A stretch of 64,000 nt of DNA from Bradyrhizobium xenonodulans. GTDB taxonomy: Bacteria > Pseudomonadota > Alphaproteobacteria > Rhizobiales > Xanthobacteraceae. The notes beneath the pieces are model-generated. The model searched no databases, had not been told where the DNA came from, and saw only the letters and a list, made by a program, of their open reading frames with translations. Position numbers and translations under genes: made by a program. Shown here piece after piece: positions 17,768 to 26,535 of this stretch (within the stretch, counting starts at the first letter, position 1; each line of letters opens with the position of its first letter). The DNA is taken from NCBI RefSeq assembly GCF_027594865.1, contig NZ_CP089391.1, forward strand, positions 1,394,501-1,458,500, written 5' to 3'.

Positions 17768-18166
17768 TTATGACCCATCGCAGGCTTCGATCGCACCGCG
17801 AGCCTGGTGCGAGGGATTGCAGTCCAGCTCCTTGATCCTCCCGTCGGCATCAAACGCAAAAAGCGCACACATGACGCCGGCACCGGTGACGTAAGAGATA
17901 ATGGGGCCGTCTTCCGAAGGATGGAGATCGTGCAACGTTCCCGCCGGATATTTTCGGAGGCGATCGACCCAATAGGTACGAAGTGCCTCGCGACTGGTAA
18001 TGGTTTTGACGTCGCAGCCGCAGCCGCAATGGACCACGGCATCTTCGGCATACATGTCCAGGATCGCTCCGATATCGCCCGCGCGGTAGGCATCGAGCCA
18101 GTCAATCGCAACGGCCATCGGGTCAAATGACATATTTCTCGGCTGGATACGGTCAAAACTTGCCAT
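17768..18166 (-). CDS. SnoaL-like/NTF2-fold protein
   Basis: A 132-residue protein with the small alpha+beta barrel pattern: a helix AIDWLDAYRAGDIGAILDMYAEDAVVH, then strands including GPIISYVTGAGVMCALFAFDADGRIKEL divided by loops. This is the SnoaL/DUF4440 type, found as small hydrolases, isomerases or ligand-binding proteins. The start at 18166 (MASFDRIQP) or 18133 (MSFDPMAVA) cannot be decided from ribosome-binding sites. It is divergent from the large LuxR-type gene. Three Cys in HCGCGCD are unusual for the fold. Confidence 0.65.
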   Translation of the reverse strand: MASFDRIQPRNMSFDPMAVAIDWLDAYRAGDIGAILDMYAEDAVVHCGCGCDVKTITSREALRTYWVDRLRKYPAGTLHDLHPSEDGPIISYVTGAGVMCALFAFDADGRIKELDCNPSHQARGAIEACDGS

Positions 18167-18284
18167 TCTAGGTCCGGGTACCCCCGCTAAGCCTCTTTCT
18201 TCAATCGATTAATTGTATTTTAATAGTCTCCCCCGGTCCGGCCATATGCCGAAGTACATAGACGGCCGGGCCGAGGCAGCGTCC

Positions 18285-21200
18285 ATGTTAGACGTGACTG
18301 CGAAGCAGGAGATTTCCGCGCGCATCCGGCTCGTCATCGGAGATCGACAACCGGTCGTTCTACAGGGGCTGACGTCGATACTCGCGGCACAGCATGACTT
18401 CGACCTTGTCGCATCGTCCAGAGATGGGGCGAGCTGCCTCGAGGCAATCCGGAATTTGACACCCGACGTCGCGCTCCTTGCCGACACGCTGCCAGATCTG
18501 ACGGCAACCGAGATTCTCGCGATTGCGAAAGCCGAGAGTCTTCCCACGCGCCTGGTGTTCTTTACTCAGTTCGAATCCAACCCCGATCTGGCCGCTGCGA
18601 TTGCTGCTGGCGCCTGCAGCGCAATTTCGAAGTATGCCTCCCCCGACACCATGCTGCGATCACTGCGACTGACGACGAAGCGCGGTGTATTTCCGGAGCA
18701 GTCCTATCTCTGGCCCACCGGCAAGCACGCAGACGGCGGCGTCAAAATTGAAAAGATGCTGGAGCTATTGACGCATCGGGAACGTCAAATTGCACGGCTG
18801 GTGTCAGTAGGAATGTCGAACAAGGAGATCGCGCGCCAGCTAAACGTCTCCCCGGGGACAGTCAAAGTACACCTATTCAACATATTTCAGAAGCTTGGGA
18901 TCACCAACCGAACCGTGCTCGCTGCACGCGCGTTGCTACAACGCCCCTCCGGCTTCGGCACGCTCGCGCTGGCCTTTCTGGCCATCGCTATTGCGGACGA
19001 ACTCAAGGCGTCGGAAGCGAGCGACACGCTTCCGAATGACGATAGCGTCGGCCACGCGGGAGAGTACGCCGAATATGAGCCCTGGAAAAAAGCTATTCTC
19101 CGGCACCTCATCGTCTGGGAATCCGCCGAGACGCCCCCGCTCACCCAGAGAGACGTTTTTGCCAAACTAAGCCAACTCACGAGCCCGGCGGCGGCAATGG
19201 AAGCACTGCGCGCGGCTGAGCAATCTGCAGGCTCGAAATCGTGGAAAGATCACGGTCCTGTTGGATCGAGCACGCCCAATCTTCCTGCGCCTCTACTGCG
19301 AGGAACCATCGACACACAGATGAGCGGCGAACCGACCGCGGATCATCTATTCCCGCGGCTTACGTCCAATCCGATGTCGCTTCACGGAGGATATGGCACC
19401 TTCGCCACTCTCGCAGGCGCGCTGATCTACGCACTGCACGATCCCCATCTCGCTCTGCAGCCGCATGAGCGGGGTCATGCGTCGATCGACAGCTTCGTCG
19501 TCGCCGGAGAGAATGCGACCATAAAAGTGGCCGCGACCCATGCCGACGCCAATCATGCGAACAACTCGGTCCCGAGTTTCCTTTCGCACGATTTCCACCT
19601 GCCTTCCGCCGTTGGGACGACTGGGAATGATAATGTCGCTCTAGAAGGCGGTCGGGGCCAAATGGGCCCAAGCGCCGCGGGTGACGACCTCCAGAAACCT
19701 CTCGGCGTATTGGACTCTGGTGACGATGCCGGTGTTGGCGGATATAGCCGCGATCAACAGATGGGTGGCAACGTCGAAAACGTTGTTTATCGCTCCCCGA
19801 TCGATTCCAAGTCGACATCTTCCGACTCTGTCTTCGATTTCGCATCTGGGCCGAGCAGGATCAATCTTGCAGCCTTCGGAGGTCTTGCTTGGCTGCATAT
19901 GACAGCAGCAAGCAAGTCTATACCGCCGCACACCCTCGCCTGGATCTACAACTCCGCAAGCAATGAAACGATCGTTTACGTGAATCCGACCGATCATGTT
20001 CTTGATGTCGGGGATCGCGGCCTGCTGGAAATCCATTTGCGGGGGATCGTAGCCATCGCGGAGGCGGATGTCGTCTCCCAGCCAGATGGCGCGGCTATCA
20101 CGACCACCTTGGAGCAGCTGGAAGCAGCGCTGATATCGGCGACCGCAACCGATGAGACTGTTCTGAGTACGGCCAATGGCCATCCCAGCATCGGGGCGAG
20201 CGAGAGCACGCTCGGGACCGCTGGAGTTTGGGCCGGCGACGGCTTGGGGTTCCAATTCGGGCAGACTCGAGCCGGCTTGGGCGGGACGACGAGGTTCAGA
20301 ACCTCCGGCAGCGAATCGACGGATGCACCAAAAGAGAGCGATGGTGCGTCTGCGGTGTCGGCGCACATATCATCGATCGGGCTTGCTCCGAGCGCGACGA
20401 TTCCGGCAGTCGAAAATCTCACATCGAAGAGTGAGCCGGTCAATGCAGGCACCGGCGCTTTGTCGACCAAACAGGACGAGATCGTCCAACCGAGCGTCGC
20501 AATGGCCGACAGCGCGGACCGCGGTAACTCGCAGCACGCTTCGGAGCCAGAGTCTGCAAACGGGGCCCCAGAGAGTGCCCAAGCGAAGTCCATACCGGGC
20601 AACGGCGTAGGCAACGACGATGAGCATCATTCCGAGGCTTCAGACGATTCGCCAGGGTCAGCGAAGACCGCGGAGCCAAGCGGCGTGGAACACAGCAACT
20701 CGGGGCACTCACCCTCCGTAAAGGACGTAGCCGACAGCGTTGCAGCGGCGGGCAGCGCGGACCGCGGTAACTCGCAGCACGCTTCGGAGCCAGAGTCTGC
20801 AAACGGGGCCCCAGAGAGTGCCCAACCCAAGGCCATACCGGGCAACGGCGTGGGCAATGACGATGACCATCATTCCGAGGCTTCGCACGGGTCGCCAGGG
20901 TCAGCGAAGACGGCGGAGCCAAGCGGTGTGGAACACAGCAACTCGGAGCACTCAACCTCTGCAAAGGAAGCAGCCGACAGCGTTGCAGCGGCTGGTAGCG
21001 CGGACCGCGGTAACTCGCAGCACGCTTCGGAGCCGGGGTCTGAAGAGGACCCCCCTGAGGGGGCCCAAGCGAAGGCCATGCCGGGCAACGGCGTGGGTAA
21101 GGACGATGAGCATCATTCCCAGGCTTCAGACGATTCGCCAGGGTCAGCGAAGACCGCGGAGCCAAGCGGTGTGGAACACAGCAACTCGGAGCACTCAACC

Positions 21201-21836
21201 TCTGCAAAGGAAGCAGCCGACAGCGTTGCAGCGGCTGGTAGCGCGGACCGCGGTAACTCGCAGCACGCTTCGGAGCCGGGGTCTGAAGAGGACCCCCCTG
21301 AGGGGGCCCAAGCGAAGGCCATGCCGGGCAACGGCGTGGGTAAGGACGATGAGCATCATTCCCAGGCTTCAGACGGTTCGCCAGGGTCAGTGAAGACCGC
21401 GGAGCCAAGCGGTGTGGAACACAGCAACTCGGAGCACTCAACCTCTGCAAAGGAAGCAGCCGAAAGCGCCGCAATGGCGGGCAGCGCAGACCACGGTAAC
21501 TCGCAGCACGCTTCGGAGCCAGGGTCAGCAGCTCAATCTGCTACAATCGCATTAGAAGCCGCACAGCCGGCTAAAGCTGCGTCCGAGACCGCCGCCGCGG
21601 ACCAAGAACTTGTATTCCGCTTCGATAGCGAGGCAACTCCTTCCACTCTCGTCGCGATAATTGAACCTAAAGAGCTCAATAATTCGCTCGATCCGCACGT
21701 TCCGCCCGGTCTGGGAGCGGACCTCGATATTATCGTGAAAACTTTCCCCAATACACCGGACGAACACGCGGTGCACCACGGCAATAATGGTACGCATCTT
21801 GCCATTGGACCTGCGTCTCATGACTTGTTGATTTGA
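18285..21836 (+). CDS. giant LuxR-type response regulator fused to an extracellular-type repeat region
   Basis: About 1183 residues. Residues 10-125 form a NarL-type receiver in which the expected phospho-Asp position is Ala66 (LLADTLP), followed by Asp67, and the acidic pair is G19-D20. Residues 160-220 form a LuxR helix-turn-helix (LTHRERQIARLV, MSNKEIARQLNVSPGTVKVHL). A hydrophobic stretch GTLALAFLAIAIAD follows directly. The remaining roughly 940 residues are Ser/Gly/Asp/His-rich. They include a domain INLAAFGGLAWLH ... NETIVYVNPTDH resembling C-terminal parts of secreted RTX/VCBS proteins, and four 81-residue tandem repeats with the word GNSQHAS. The ATG at 18285 has GAGG upstream; ATG 18246 and TTG 18213 are alternatives. 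Function is unknown. Confidence 0.75.
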   Translation: MLDVTAKQEISARIRLVIGDRQPVVLQGLTSILAAQHDFDLVASSRDGASCLEAIRNLTPDVALLADTLPDLTATEILAIAKAESLPTRLVFFTQFESNPDLAAAIAAGACSAISKYASPDTMLRSLRLTTKRGVFPEQSYLWPTGKHADGGVKIEKMLELLTHRERQIARLVSVGMSNKEIARQLNVSPGTVKVHLFNIFQKLGITNRTVLAARALLQRPSGFGTLALAFLAIAIADELKASEASDTLPNDDSVGHAGEYAEYEPWKKAILRHLIVWESAETPPLTQRDVFAKLSQLTSPAAAMEALRAAEQSAGSKSWKDHGPVGSSTPNLPAPLLRGTIDTQMSGEPTADHLFPRLTSNPMSLHGGYGTFATLAGALIYALHDPHLALQPHERGHASIDSFVVAGENATIKVAATHADANHANNSVPSFLSHDFHLPSAVGTTGNDNVALEGGRGQMGPSAAGDDLQKPLGVLDSGDDAGVGGYSRDQQMGGNVENVVYRSPIDSKSTSSDSVFDFASGPSRINLAAFGGLAWLHMTAASKSIPPHTLAWIYNSASNETIVYVNPTDHVLDVGDRGLLEIHLRGIVAIAEADVVSQPDGAAITTTLEQLEAALISATATDETVLSTANGHPSIGASESTLGTAGVWAGDGLGFQFGQTRAGLGGTTRFRTSGSESTDAPKESDGASAVSAHISSIGLAPSATIPAVENLTSKSEPVNAGTGALSTKQDEIVQPSVAMADSADRGNSQHASEPESANGAPESAQAKSIPGNGVGNDDEHHSEASDDSPGSAKTAEPSGVEHSNSGHSPSVKDVADSVAAAGSADRGNSQHASEPESANGAPESAQPKAIPGNGVGNDDDHHSEASHGSPGSAKTAEPSGVEHSNSEHSTSAKEAADSVAAAGSADRGNSQHASEPGSEEDPPEGAQAKAMPGNGVGKDDEHHSQASDDSPGSAKTAEPSGVEHSNSEHSTSAKEAADSVAAAGSADRGNSQHASEPGSEEDPPEGAQAKAMPGNGVGKDDEHHSQASDGSPGSVKTAEPSGVEHSNSEHSTSAKEAAESAAMAGSADHGNSQHASEPGSAAQSATIALEAAQPAKAASETAAADQELVFRFDSEATPSTLVAIIEPKELNNSLDPHVPPGLGADLDIIVKTFPNTPDEHAVHHGNNGTHLAIGPASHDLLI
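20511..21530 (+). repeat. coding tandem repeat array, 243-bp period, four full units plus a partial fifth
   Basis: Units begin with AGCGCGGACCGCGGTAAC at 20511, 20754, 20997 and 21240, and a diverged fifth start lies at 21483, giving a constant 243-bp (81-codon) period. Units 3 and 4 are almost identical, which points to recent duplication. Each unit encodes ADRGNSQHASEP, a PGNGVG segment, a DDEHH-type acidic/His cluster and TAEPSGVEHSNS. Confidence 0.95.
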
Positions 21837-21930
21837 AGTGTCGCACTGTCATTAATTGACATGAGAAGGCGCGCGCCAGCGAGCGCCAGATGTCGAGCCG
21901 GCTGCCGGCCGCCTATATGGCCGCCCGAGA

Positions 21931-22199
21931 CGGTGACGCACCGCTTCGCTGTCTATCTCGAGCGGCAATTCTCCGGCTGGTCGGCCGACTGCAACTACGA
22001 CCGGCTCGGCAAACGCACGCTGCATCTGCCGCACGGCACCATCATCTCCACCGATCATCTCGGCAAGTCGATCTACCCCGACGTCGTCGAGCATCAGCGC
22101 GAGATCGCGAACAATCTGCTCACCGTGGAGATCCGCAAGGCGGGTAATCACACGCCGCTGGAGCACGACCGCGCAAGCTGATGGCGATGACCGATGTAC
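21931..22199 (+). pseudogene. truncated, frameshifted copy of the PD-(D/E)XK-like gene at 17180
   Basis: Homology to 17271-17545 begins exactly at CGGTGACGCACCGCTTCGC and runs about 270 bp at roughly nine in ten identical bases. Compared with the intact gene it lacks the first 30 codons and the last 50 or so. It has one codon deleted (TDDHL to TDHL) and a 1-bp deletion after GAGCACGACC that brings a stop at 22179. It lies in the same orientation as the intact copy, on the other side of the SnoaL and LuxR-fusion genes. 22200-22408 holds no gene that I can see. Confidence 0.85.
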
Positions 22200-22408
22200 G
22201 ACCCGTAGCGGAAGTTACCTCCACGCGGCAGGTGATTGACGCCGGTCCGTCTTTGGTCCATTTTTATCCTTGGTAGATGCGACCTGCCGCTTGCGCCCTC
22301 CGGGGACGGTAAACGTATCGCAGGCTTTTGAGCCCTTTGCCCGAACGAGCCGGGCCAGCAACGCAAGCCCTGGCACTTCTGTCTCGTTCAAGAGCAAAGG
22401 ATGAAGAC

Positions 22409-23053
22409 ATGCGCGATTTCCGCAACGCCAAAGCTATGGCCCAAACCCTGCGTGCGGCCCTTGCTGCCAAGGGCATAAAGATCACCGTGGGCCAAAGCCT
22501 CGAACTCACTGCCGAGATGTTCGGTCTAGCCGATTGGAATACGCTAGTTGCCGCAATCAACGCGGAGAGGGCCATTCCTCGCGAGAAAATCTCGCCGCTG
22601 CCGGCTATGCAAAGCGATTCGTTTCCGCCGCTTTCCGCCGAGCTTGCTGCGACGGTCCATCGGGCTATCGGCTTCGCTGGCCAGCGAAATCACGAATACG
22701 CCACACTGGAGCATCTTCTGCTCGCCCTATTAGAAGACCCAGATGCTTCGGCATTCATTCGCGCCTGTGCCAATCCTAATGGACTGACGGAGAGGCTCGT
22801 TGACTACCTCGATTATGGACTGACGAAATTAGTCATGGAGAGCCGCGCCGAAGCCAAACCGACCGCCGCATTTCAACGCGTCGTACAGCGTGCGGAGGTC
22901 CAGCAGAAGTGGATGGGTGGCTCCAAAGTAACCGGCGCAGCTGTCCTTAAAGCAATTTTCTACGAAACGCAGAGCCCGGCTGCGCGCTTTCTCGATGAGC
23001 AGGGAATTACCTATCAGGAACTATTCGGAAGCGTTGGCAGAGGCGGTAGATAA
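22409..23053 (+). CDS. Clp-N domain protein with N-terminal glyoxalase-superfamily-type segment
   Basis: A 214-residue protein. Residues 1-55 (MRDFRNAKAMAQTLRAALA, then SLELTAEMFGLADWNTLVAAI) match a short segment found in proteins labelled glyoxalase superfamily. Residues 75-205 look like the double-helical-repeat N domain of ClpA/ClpB (YATLEHLLLALLEDP, KVTGAAVLKAIFYETQSPAARFL). No AAA+ ATPase follows, so it may act as a free-standing adaptor or decoy of a Clp chaperone (inference). The ATG at 22409 has AAGGA 7 bases upstream, so longer frames are not used. It stands alone in accessory DNA. Confidence 0.75.
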   Translation: MRDFRNAKAMAQTLRAALAAKGIKITVGQSLELTAEMFGLADWNTLVAAINAERAIPREKISPLPAMQSDSFPPLSAELAATVHRAIGFAGQRNHEYATLEHLLLALLEDPDASAFIRACANPNGLTERLVDYLDYGLTKLVMESRAEAKPTAAFQRVVQRAEVQQKWMGGSKVTGAAVLKAIFYETQSPAARFLDEQGITYQELFGSVGRGGR

Positions 23054-23244
23054 AGCTCGCGTAGTCGCATGTCTGAAGTTGGGCCGTGGCCGACCTAAGC
23101 CCAGAGCGCCGCGGCGTCTGCTGTCAGGAGGTGAGCCGACCACGGTCATGCCCCACGAATAGGGCAGCCTTTGACCCAAGGCAGACGTGCCCTGCTCGCT
23201 AGGCCGCATTGCGCTGAATGTATTAGCGGCGCTAAAGATACCTG

Positions 23245-23874
23245 ATGATGGCTCGCTCGATACCCACGCCTCTCTGGTTCGCGGCGGCCCTTTTCCCAAT
23301 GGTTGTGTCGCAAATTGTAAGACTGCAACAATCCGATCCGGCAGCATGGATCGTCTGGGATTACGCAGGCCGCCTCGGGGCCTTGGCAGTTCTGTGCGCC
23401 ATACCTGCTGCGCGGAAGATAGCCTTCCGATTTGAACCACTTCGAATGGCGCGATGGGAAGTGACCATCTGGATTGTCGGCATTGTCCTCGCGGACCACT
23501 ATTGGGGCGGTTGGATCCAACGAACCATTAATGGAGACCTACCTGCGACAGTGCTCGGGGCATATCCTGAAGTGCAAGGCTGGCTACATGTCGTCGATAT
23601 CATTTTTGGTCTTGGGCTAGTCGCCTTAAGTGAGGAGATCGTATTCCGCCGCTGTGCGCGTCATCTGCTGCAGAGCTATTTGGATGACGGCTATGCCTTG
23701 GTTCTCGCAACCTCATTTTTGTTTGGAGCCTATCACTGGTGGACGGGTTTCGGGAATATTGGCGCGGCTATGGTGATAGGTGGCTTGTTGATGATGTTGT
23801 ACCGCCGATCCGGGGCACTTTGGCCTGCAGTTCTTGGACACTACCTGGCTGACATAGTGAACTTCGCGTTTTGA
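23245..23874 (+). CDS. CPBP family intramembrane glutamic endopeptidase
   Basis: A 209-residue polytopic membrane protein with the CPBP/ABI signature: motif 1 SEEIVFRR (EExxxR), motif 2 FGAYHW and motif 3 LGHYLADIVNF. These are the catalytic and metal-binding positions of Rce1-like proteases. It has about six hydrophobic segments, beginning with LWFAAALFPMVVSQIV. Two adjacent ATGs (23245 and 23248) are possible starts. The neighbours give no clue to the substrate. In bacteria such proteins often relate to bacteriocin immunity or peptide processing. Confidence 0.85.
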   Translation: MMARSIPTPLWFAAALFPMVVSQIVRLQQSDPAAWIVWDYAGRLGALAVLCAIPAARKIAFRFEPLRMARWEVTIWIVGIVLADHYWGGWIQRTINGDLPATVLGAYPEVQGWLHVVDIIFGLGLVALSEEIVFRRCARHLLQSYLDDGYALVLATSFLFGAYHWWTGFGNIGAAMVIGGLLMMLYRRSGALWPAVLGHYLADIVNFAF

Positions 23875-24060
23875 AAGGTCGCCTATTGGCCCAACGCCGG
23901 CATCATGCACGTCATTTTCAACGTCACCTTCTGAGGGCAAACCAGACGCGACAAGTCTGTCAGTGCACGCCTTGGAGGTTTACCTCTCCCCATCAGCGCG
24001 AGGTAAACCACAGGCCGCCCGCACAATGCGAGCGGCCCTTGCGTCATCGATCGTCGCCGC

Positions 24061-25596
24061 TCAGTGCAGAGGATCACCTTGGCCGAGCGCATAGGCGACG
24101 AGATCCCTGAGCGCGAAGCCGGAGCCCGTCACCGGCGTCCATTGCGGGTCGAGCGACAGCACGGAGGAATTGTCGCCGAACATCATGCCGAGGAAGACTT
24201 CGGCGACGATGCGACCGCCGACGGGGCCGAGCTGCGGTGTGTTGATCGGGCCGGGCGCGCCGGTGGCCGGGATCGTGACGGGGATCTGGAACTGCCGCGC
24301 CTCGGCCAGGATGTAGGCCCAGAGCGGACAGTTGCCGGCGAACACGCCGTTCGCGATGGTCGCAATCTTGGTCTGGGGGTCGCCGGTGCCGGGCTCGTCG
24401 ACGGCTTTGCCGATGATGATCTCGTCGTCGCTCAGCGGCGTCAGGTTCATCGCCCTGGCGACGGCCTGGCCCGAGGGAAGACCGAGCCGCCAGCTGCGCT
24501 CGAGATTGCGCAGCGCAAGCGAGGCCGGATTGGACGCGACCTCCGGCGGCAGCTTGCGCAGCGGATCGACCAGCGAGGCATCGATGCGATAGGCGAACTG
24601 AAGCCGCCGCTTGTTGTCGGGATTGGTGTCGTCGTCCTCGACGCCGTAAGCGCGCGTGTCGAGATCGATGAAGCGGCCCCAGTCCATGGCGCGTCCCGGG
24701 CCCATAGCGCGGAAGCCGGTCAATGCGTTGTGGTCCGGATTGTGCGGATCGGGGAAGATCTGGAGCAGCATGTTGTCCGCATCGTTCAGCCGGTAGCCGG
24801 GACGGATCATGGAGTGTCCGAGCCGGTAGGCCGCGACCGAGAATTCGACCGGCATGAACGGATAAGTCTTCCAGTGGTAGTGAGCGAGCTTGCTGCGGTC
24901 GTAGTGACCTGCGGTCTTCAGCGCGTCCAGCACGCTGGCGTGGACGATGCGCGGCAGGAAGTCGTTCAGCACGACGTATTGGTAGTGGAATCGGACGCGC
25001 TGCTGCACGTCCTCGAACGACAGGCTGTCGTTGTCGTCGACCATGCGGTTGTGAAAGCGCAGCATCAGGGCCTGGAATTGCGAGACGATGCTGTTCTCGT
25101 CGTTGCGGGGATCGCCGATCAGCGCGCGGCCCTTGAAGCGCGGAAGGTCGCTGGCATCGGGCACGCCGGTGCCGGTCAGCTTCTCGCCGAGGCGGAACTT
25201 GATGCCGTCATACATATAGGGCTGGTCGTTCGGGCCGCGGCCGTAGAGATTGTCGAGGTCAAACGACGGCGTGCGGAAGTCGACGAGCCCGTCGGGATCC
25301 TGCTGCTTGGTCAGCGAGCTTACCGGATCGAACGTGACGTCGTGGTCGATGAACTGGCCGAAATAGGTGTAGAGCGCGGGAATGCCGCTCTCTTCCGCGT
25401 CCGGCCCGTCCTTCGGCCCATCGAAGCCGGCGACCATCTTGTCGGCCAGCGCCGACAGGCTCGCGACATTGTCGGCGTCATTCGTGCCGAACGTCGCGGG
25501 CTTGATCTTGCGGAACATGCGGCCGAAGCGGCCTTGCGAAAGCGGCGAACGCGTTGCGTTCAGACCGCGCGGAACAATTGCGTGGCGGCTGCTCAT
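24061..25596 (-). CDS. animal-type haem peroxidase family protein
   Basis: A 511-residue protein of the peroxidase-cyclooxygenase superfamily. The distal His85 lies in QFIDHDVTFD, next to the calcium-binding segment, and the proximal His lies in RLGHSMIRPGY. The catalytic domain fills the protein, and no signal peptide is visible. Such enzymes use hydrogen peroxide to oxidise halides or phenols. Bacterial members are poorly characterised. The ATG at 25596 follows GAGAGG; an in-frame ATG at 25629 is not preferred. It is monocistronic, convergent with the CPBP gene across a 186-bp gap without recognisable features. Confidence 0.9.
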   Translation of the reverse strand: MSSRHAIVPRGLNATRSPLSQGRFGRMFRKIKPATFGTNDADNVASLSALADKMVAGFDGPKDGPDAEESGIPALYTYFGQFIDHDVTFDPVSSLTKQQDPDGLVDFRTPSFDLDNLYGRGPNDQPYMYDGIKFRLGEKLTGTGVPDASDLPRFKGRALIGDPRNDENSIVSQFQALMLRFHNRMVDDNDSLSFEDVQQRVRFHYQYVVLNDFLPRIVHASVLDALKTAGHYDRSKLAHYHWKTYPFMPVEFSVAAYRLGHSMIRPGYRLNDADNMLLQIFPDPHNPDHNALTGFRAMGPGRAMDWGRFIDLDTRAYGVEDDDTNPDNKRRLQFAYRIDASLVDPLRKLPPEVASNPASLALRNLERSWRLGLPSGQAVARAMNLTPLSDDEIIIGKAVDEPGTGDPQTKIATIANGVFAGNCPLWAYILAEARQFQIPVTIPATGAPGPINTPQLGPVGGRIVAEVFLGMMFGDNSSVLSLDPQWTPVTGSGFALRDLVAYALGQGDPLH

Positions 25597-26057
25597 GAAG
25601 AACCTCTCTGAAAAGTCGAGATGAAACAAATCGAGCTAAAGTTGTTCGCGCTGGGATATGCAGGCTAGGCGAGATCACGCCCGCCGCGAGCGATATGGAT
25701 CACAATTGCCCGGCCGCAACGATATTTCGAAAGGAGGCGCTTGCGCGCAAGCTGCGGCCGCGCCTTGCAAATTTTTCCCGAAATGATGACGGATAACATT
25801 CTCGTCATCGCCAGGACGAACGCGGCTTCGCGCGAGTCCATTTCCGGGACATGTCCGACACTTTGTCGTGCTTGTCTTGGTGTCCGCAGTGGGCGCTGCG
25901 TTCGACATGGGGCTATGATGACGCAAGCCGCGATGAACTATGTGATCTCGGCCACAGTTCGCGACGGGCTCCCAGCCTATCGTGAGCAGACTTGCCCGCG
26001 TCGGTCCCTGAGGCCTACGCTTTGCCTCATTCGGATCAGGTCATTTTGGAGGTTCTG
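25597..26057. other. 461-bp intergenic region upstream of peroxidase and small secreted protein
   Basis: This divergent gap holds the promoters of both neighbours. A 14-bp perfect palindrome GCTTGCGCGCAAGC lies at 25739-25752, and an inverted repeat GATGACG/CGTCATC at 25785-25809. I see no RNA gene and no convincing coding frame. Confidence 0.4.
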
Positions 26058-26387
26058 ATGCAAAAATCATATGTGCTGGCCGCGACGACCGCGCTGGCGA
26101 TTCTCATGCAAACGCCGCTCGCGCTGGCGCAGACGGCGCCCGCGGCCGGCGGAACCGCAGCGCCTGCGGCGACGACCAGCGCGCCGGCCGCAACGACAGC
26201 GCCGGCCGCAACCGAATCCAGCCAGCCATCCGACTCCAAGAAGAGTGCATCGAAGAAGCAGCCGAAGAAGAAGATGACCCGGCAGCAGGAGATCGATCAC
26301 TCGGTCGACAGCGGTACCGTTCCCGCGCGCTATCGCAGTTCGGTGCCCAAGCAGTACCAGCAATATATTCCGTTCGATAAGCAGTAG
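26058..26387 (+). CDS. small exported Ala/Pro- and Lys-rich protein
   Basis: A 109-residue protein with a signal peptide (residues 1-25, ending LALAQ). An Ala/Thr/Pro low-complexity linker follows, then a strongly basic patch SKKSASKKQPKKKMTRQQE, then a C-terminal segment HSVDSGTVPARYRSSVPKQYQQYIPF that looks ordered. GGAGG is 6 bases before the ATG. The layout, an exported flexible arm with a basic segment, would suit binding to an acidic surface or nucleic acid, but no family is recognised. Confidence 0.7.
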   Translation: MQKSYVLAATTALAILMQTPLALAQTAPAAGGTAAPAATTSAPAATTAPAATESSQPSDSKKSASKKQPKKKMTRQQEIDHSVDSGTVPARYRSSVPKQYQQYIPFDKQ

Positions 26388-26535
26388 CGGATTGCATCGG
26401 CGGCGCGACGTGACCGGACGTCGCGCCGCCGGTGCCTTCGAACGACGGACGGCCTTGGCCAGGCGGGATCCGAGCCACATATGTTGTGGTGGTCTGCCGG
26501 CGCGGTGCTAGAGTAGGCCAACGCCGGGGGGAGTA

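Noticed and set aside
20440..21474. A 344-codon minus-strand frame with Leu/Pro/Arg repeats across the tandem array
   Set aside because: The 243-bp period is a multiple of three, so an open antisense frame repeats itself automatically. The plus frame continues in a recognisable protein on both sides.
20511..21530. Possible CRISPR-like array
   Set aside because: Repeats are contiguous 243-bp coding units without spacers, and no cas gene is present.
24064..25611. A 515-codon open frame opposite the haem peroxidase
   Set aside because: It is an antisense shadow; the peroxidase has both haem ligands and a good start.
25741..26058. A 105-codon plus-strand frame upstream of the small exported protein
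   Set aside because: Cys/Arg-rich composition, no ribosome-binding site and no homology-like pattern; it ends exactly where the real gene begins.
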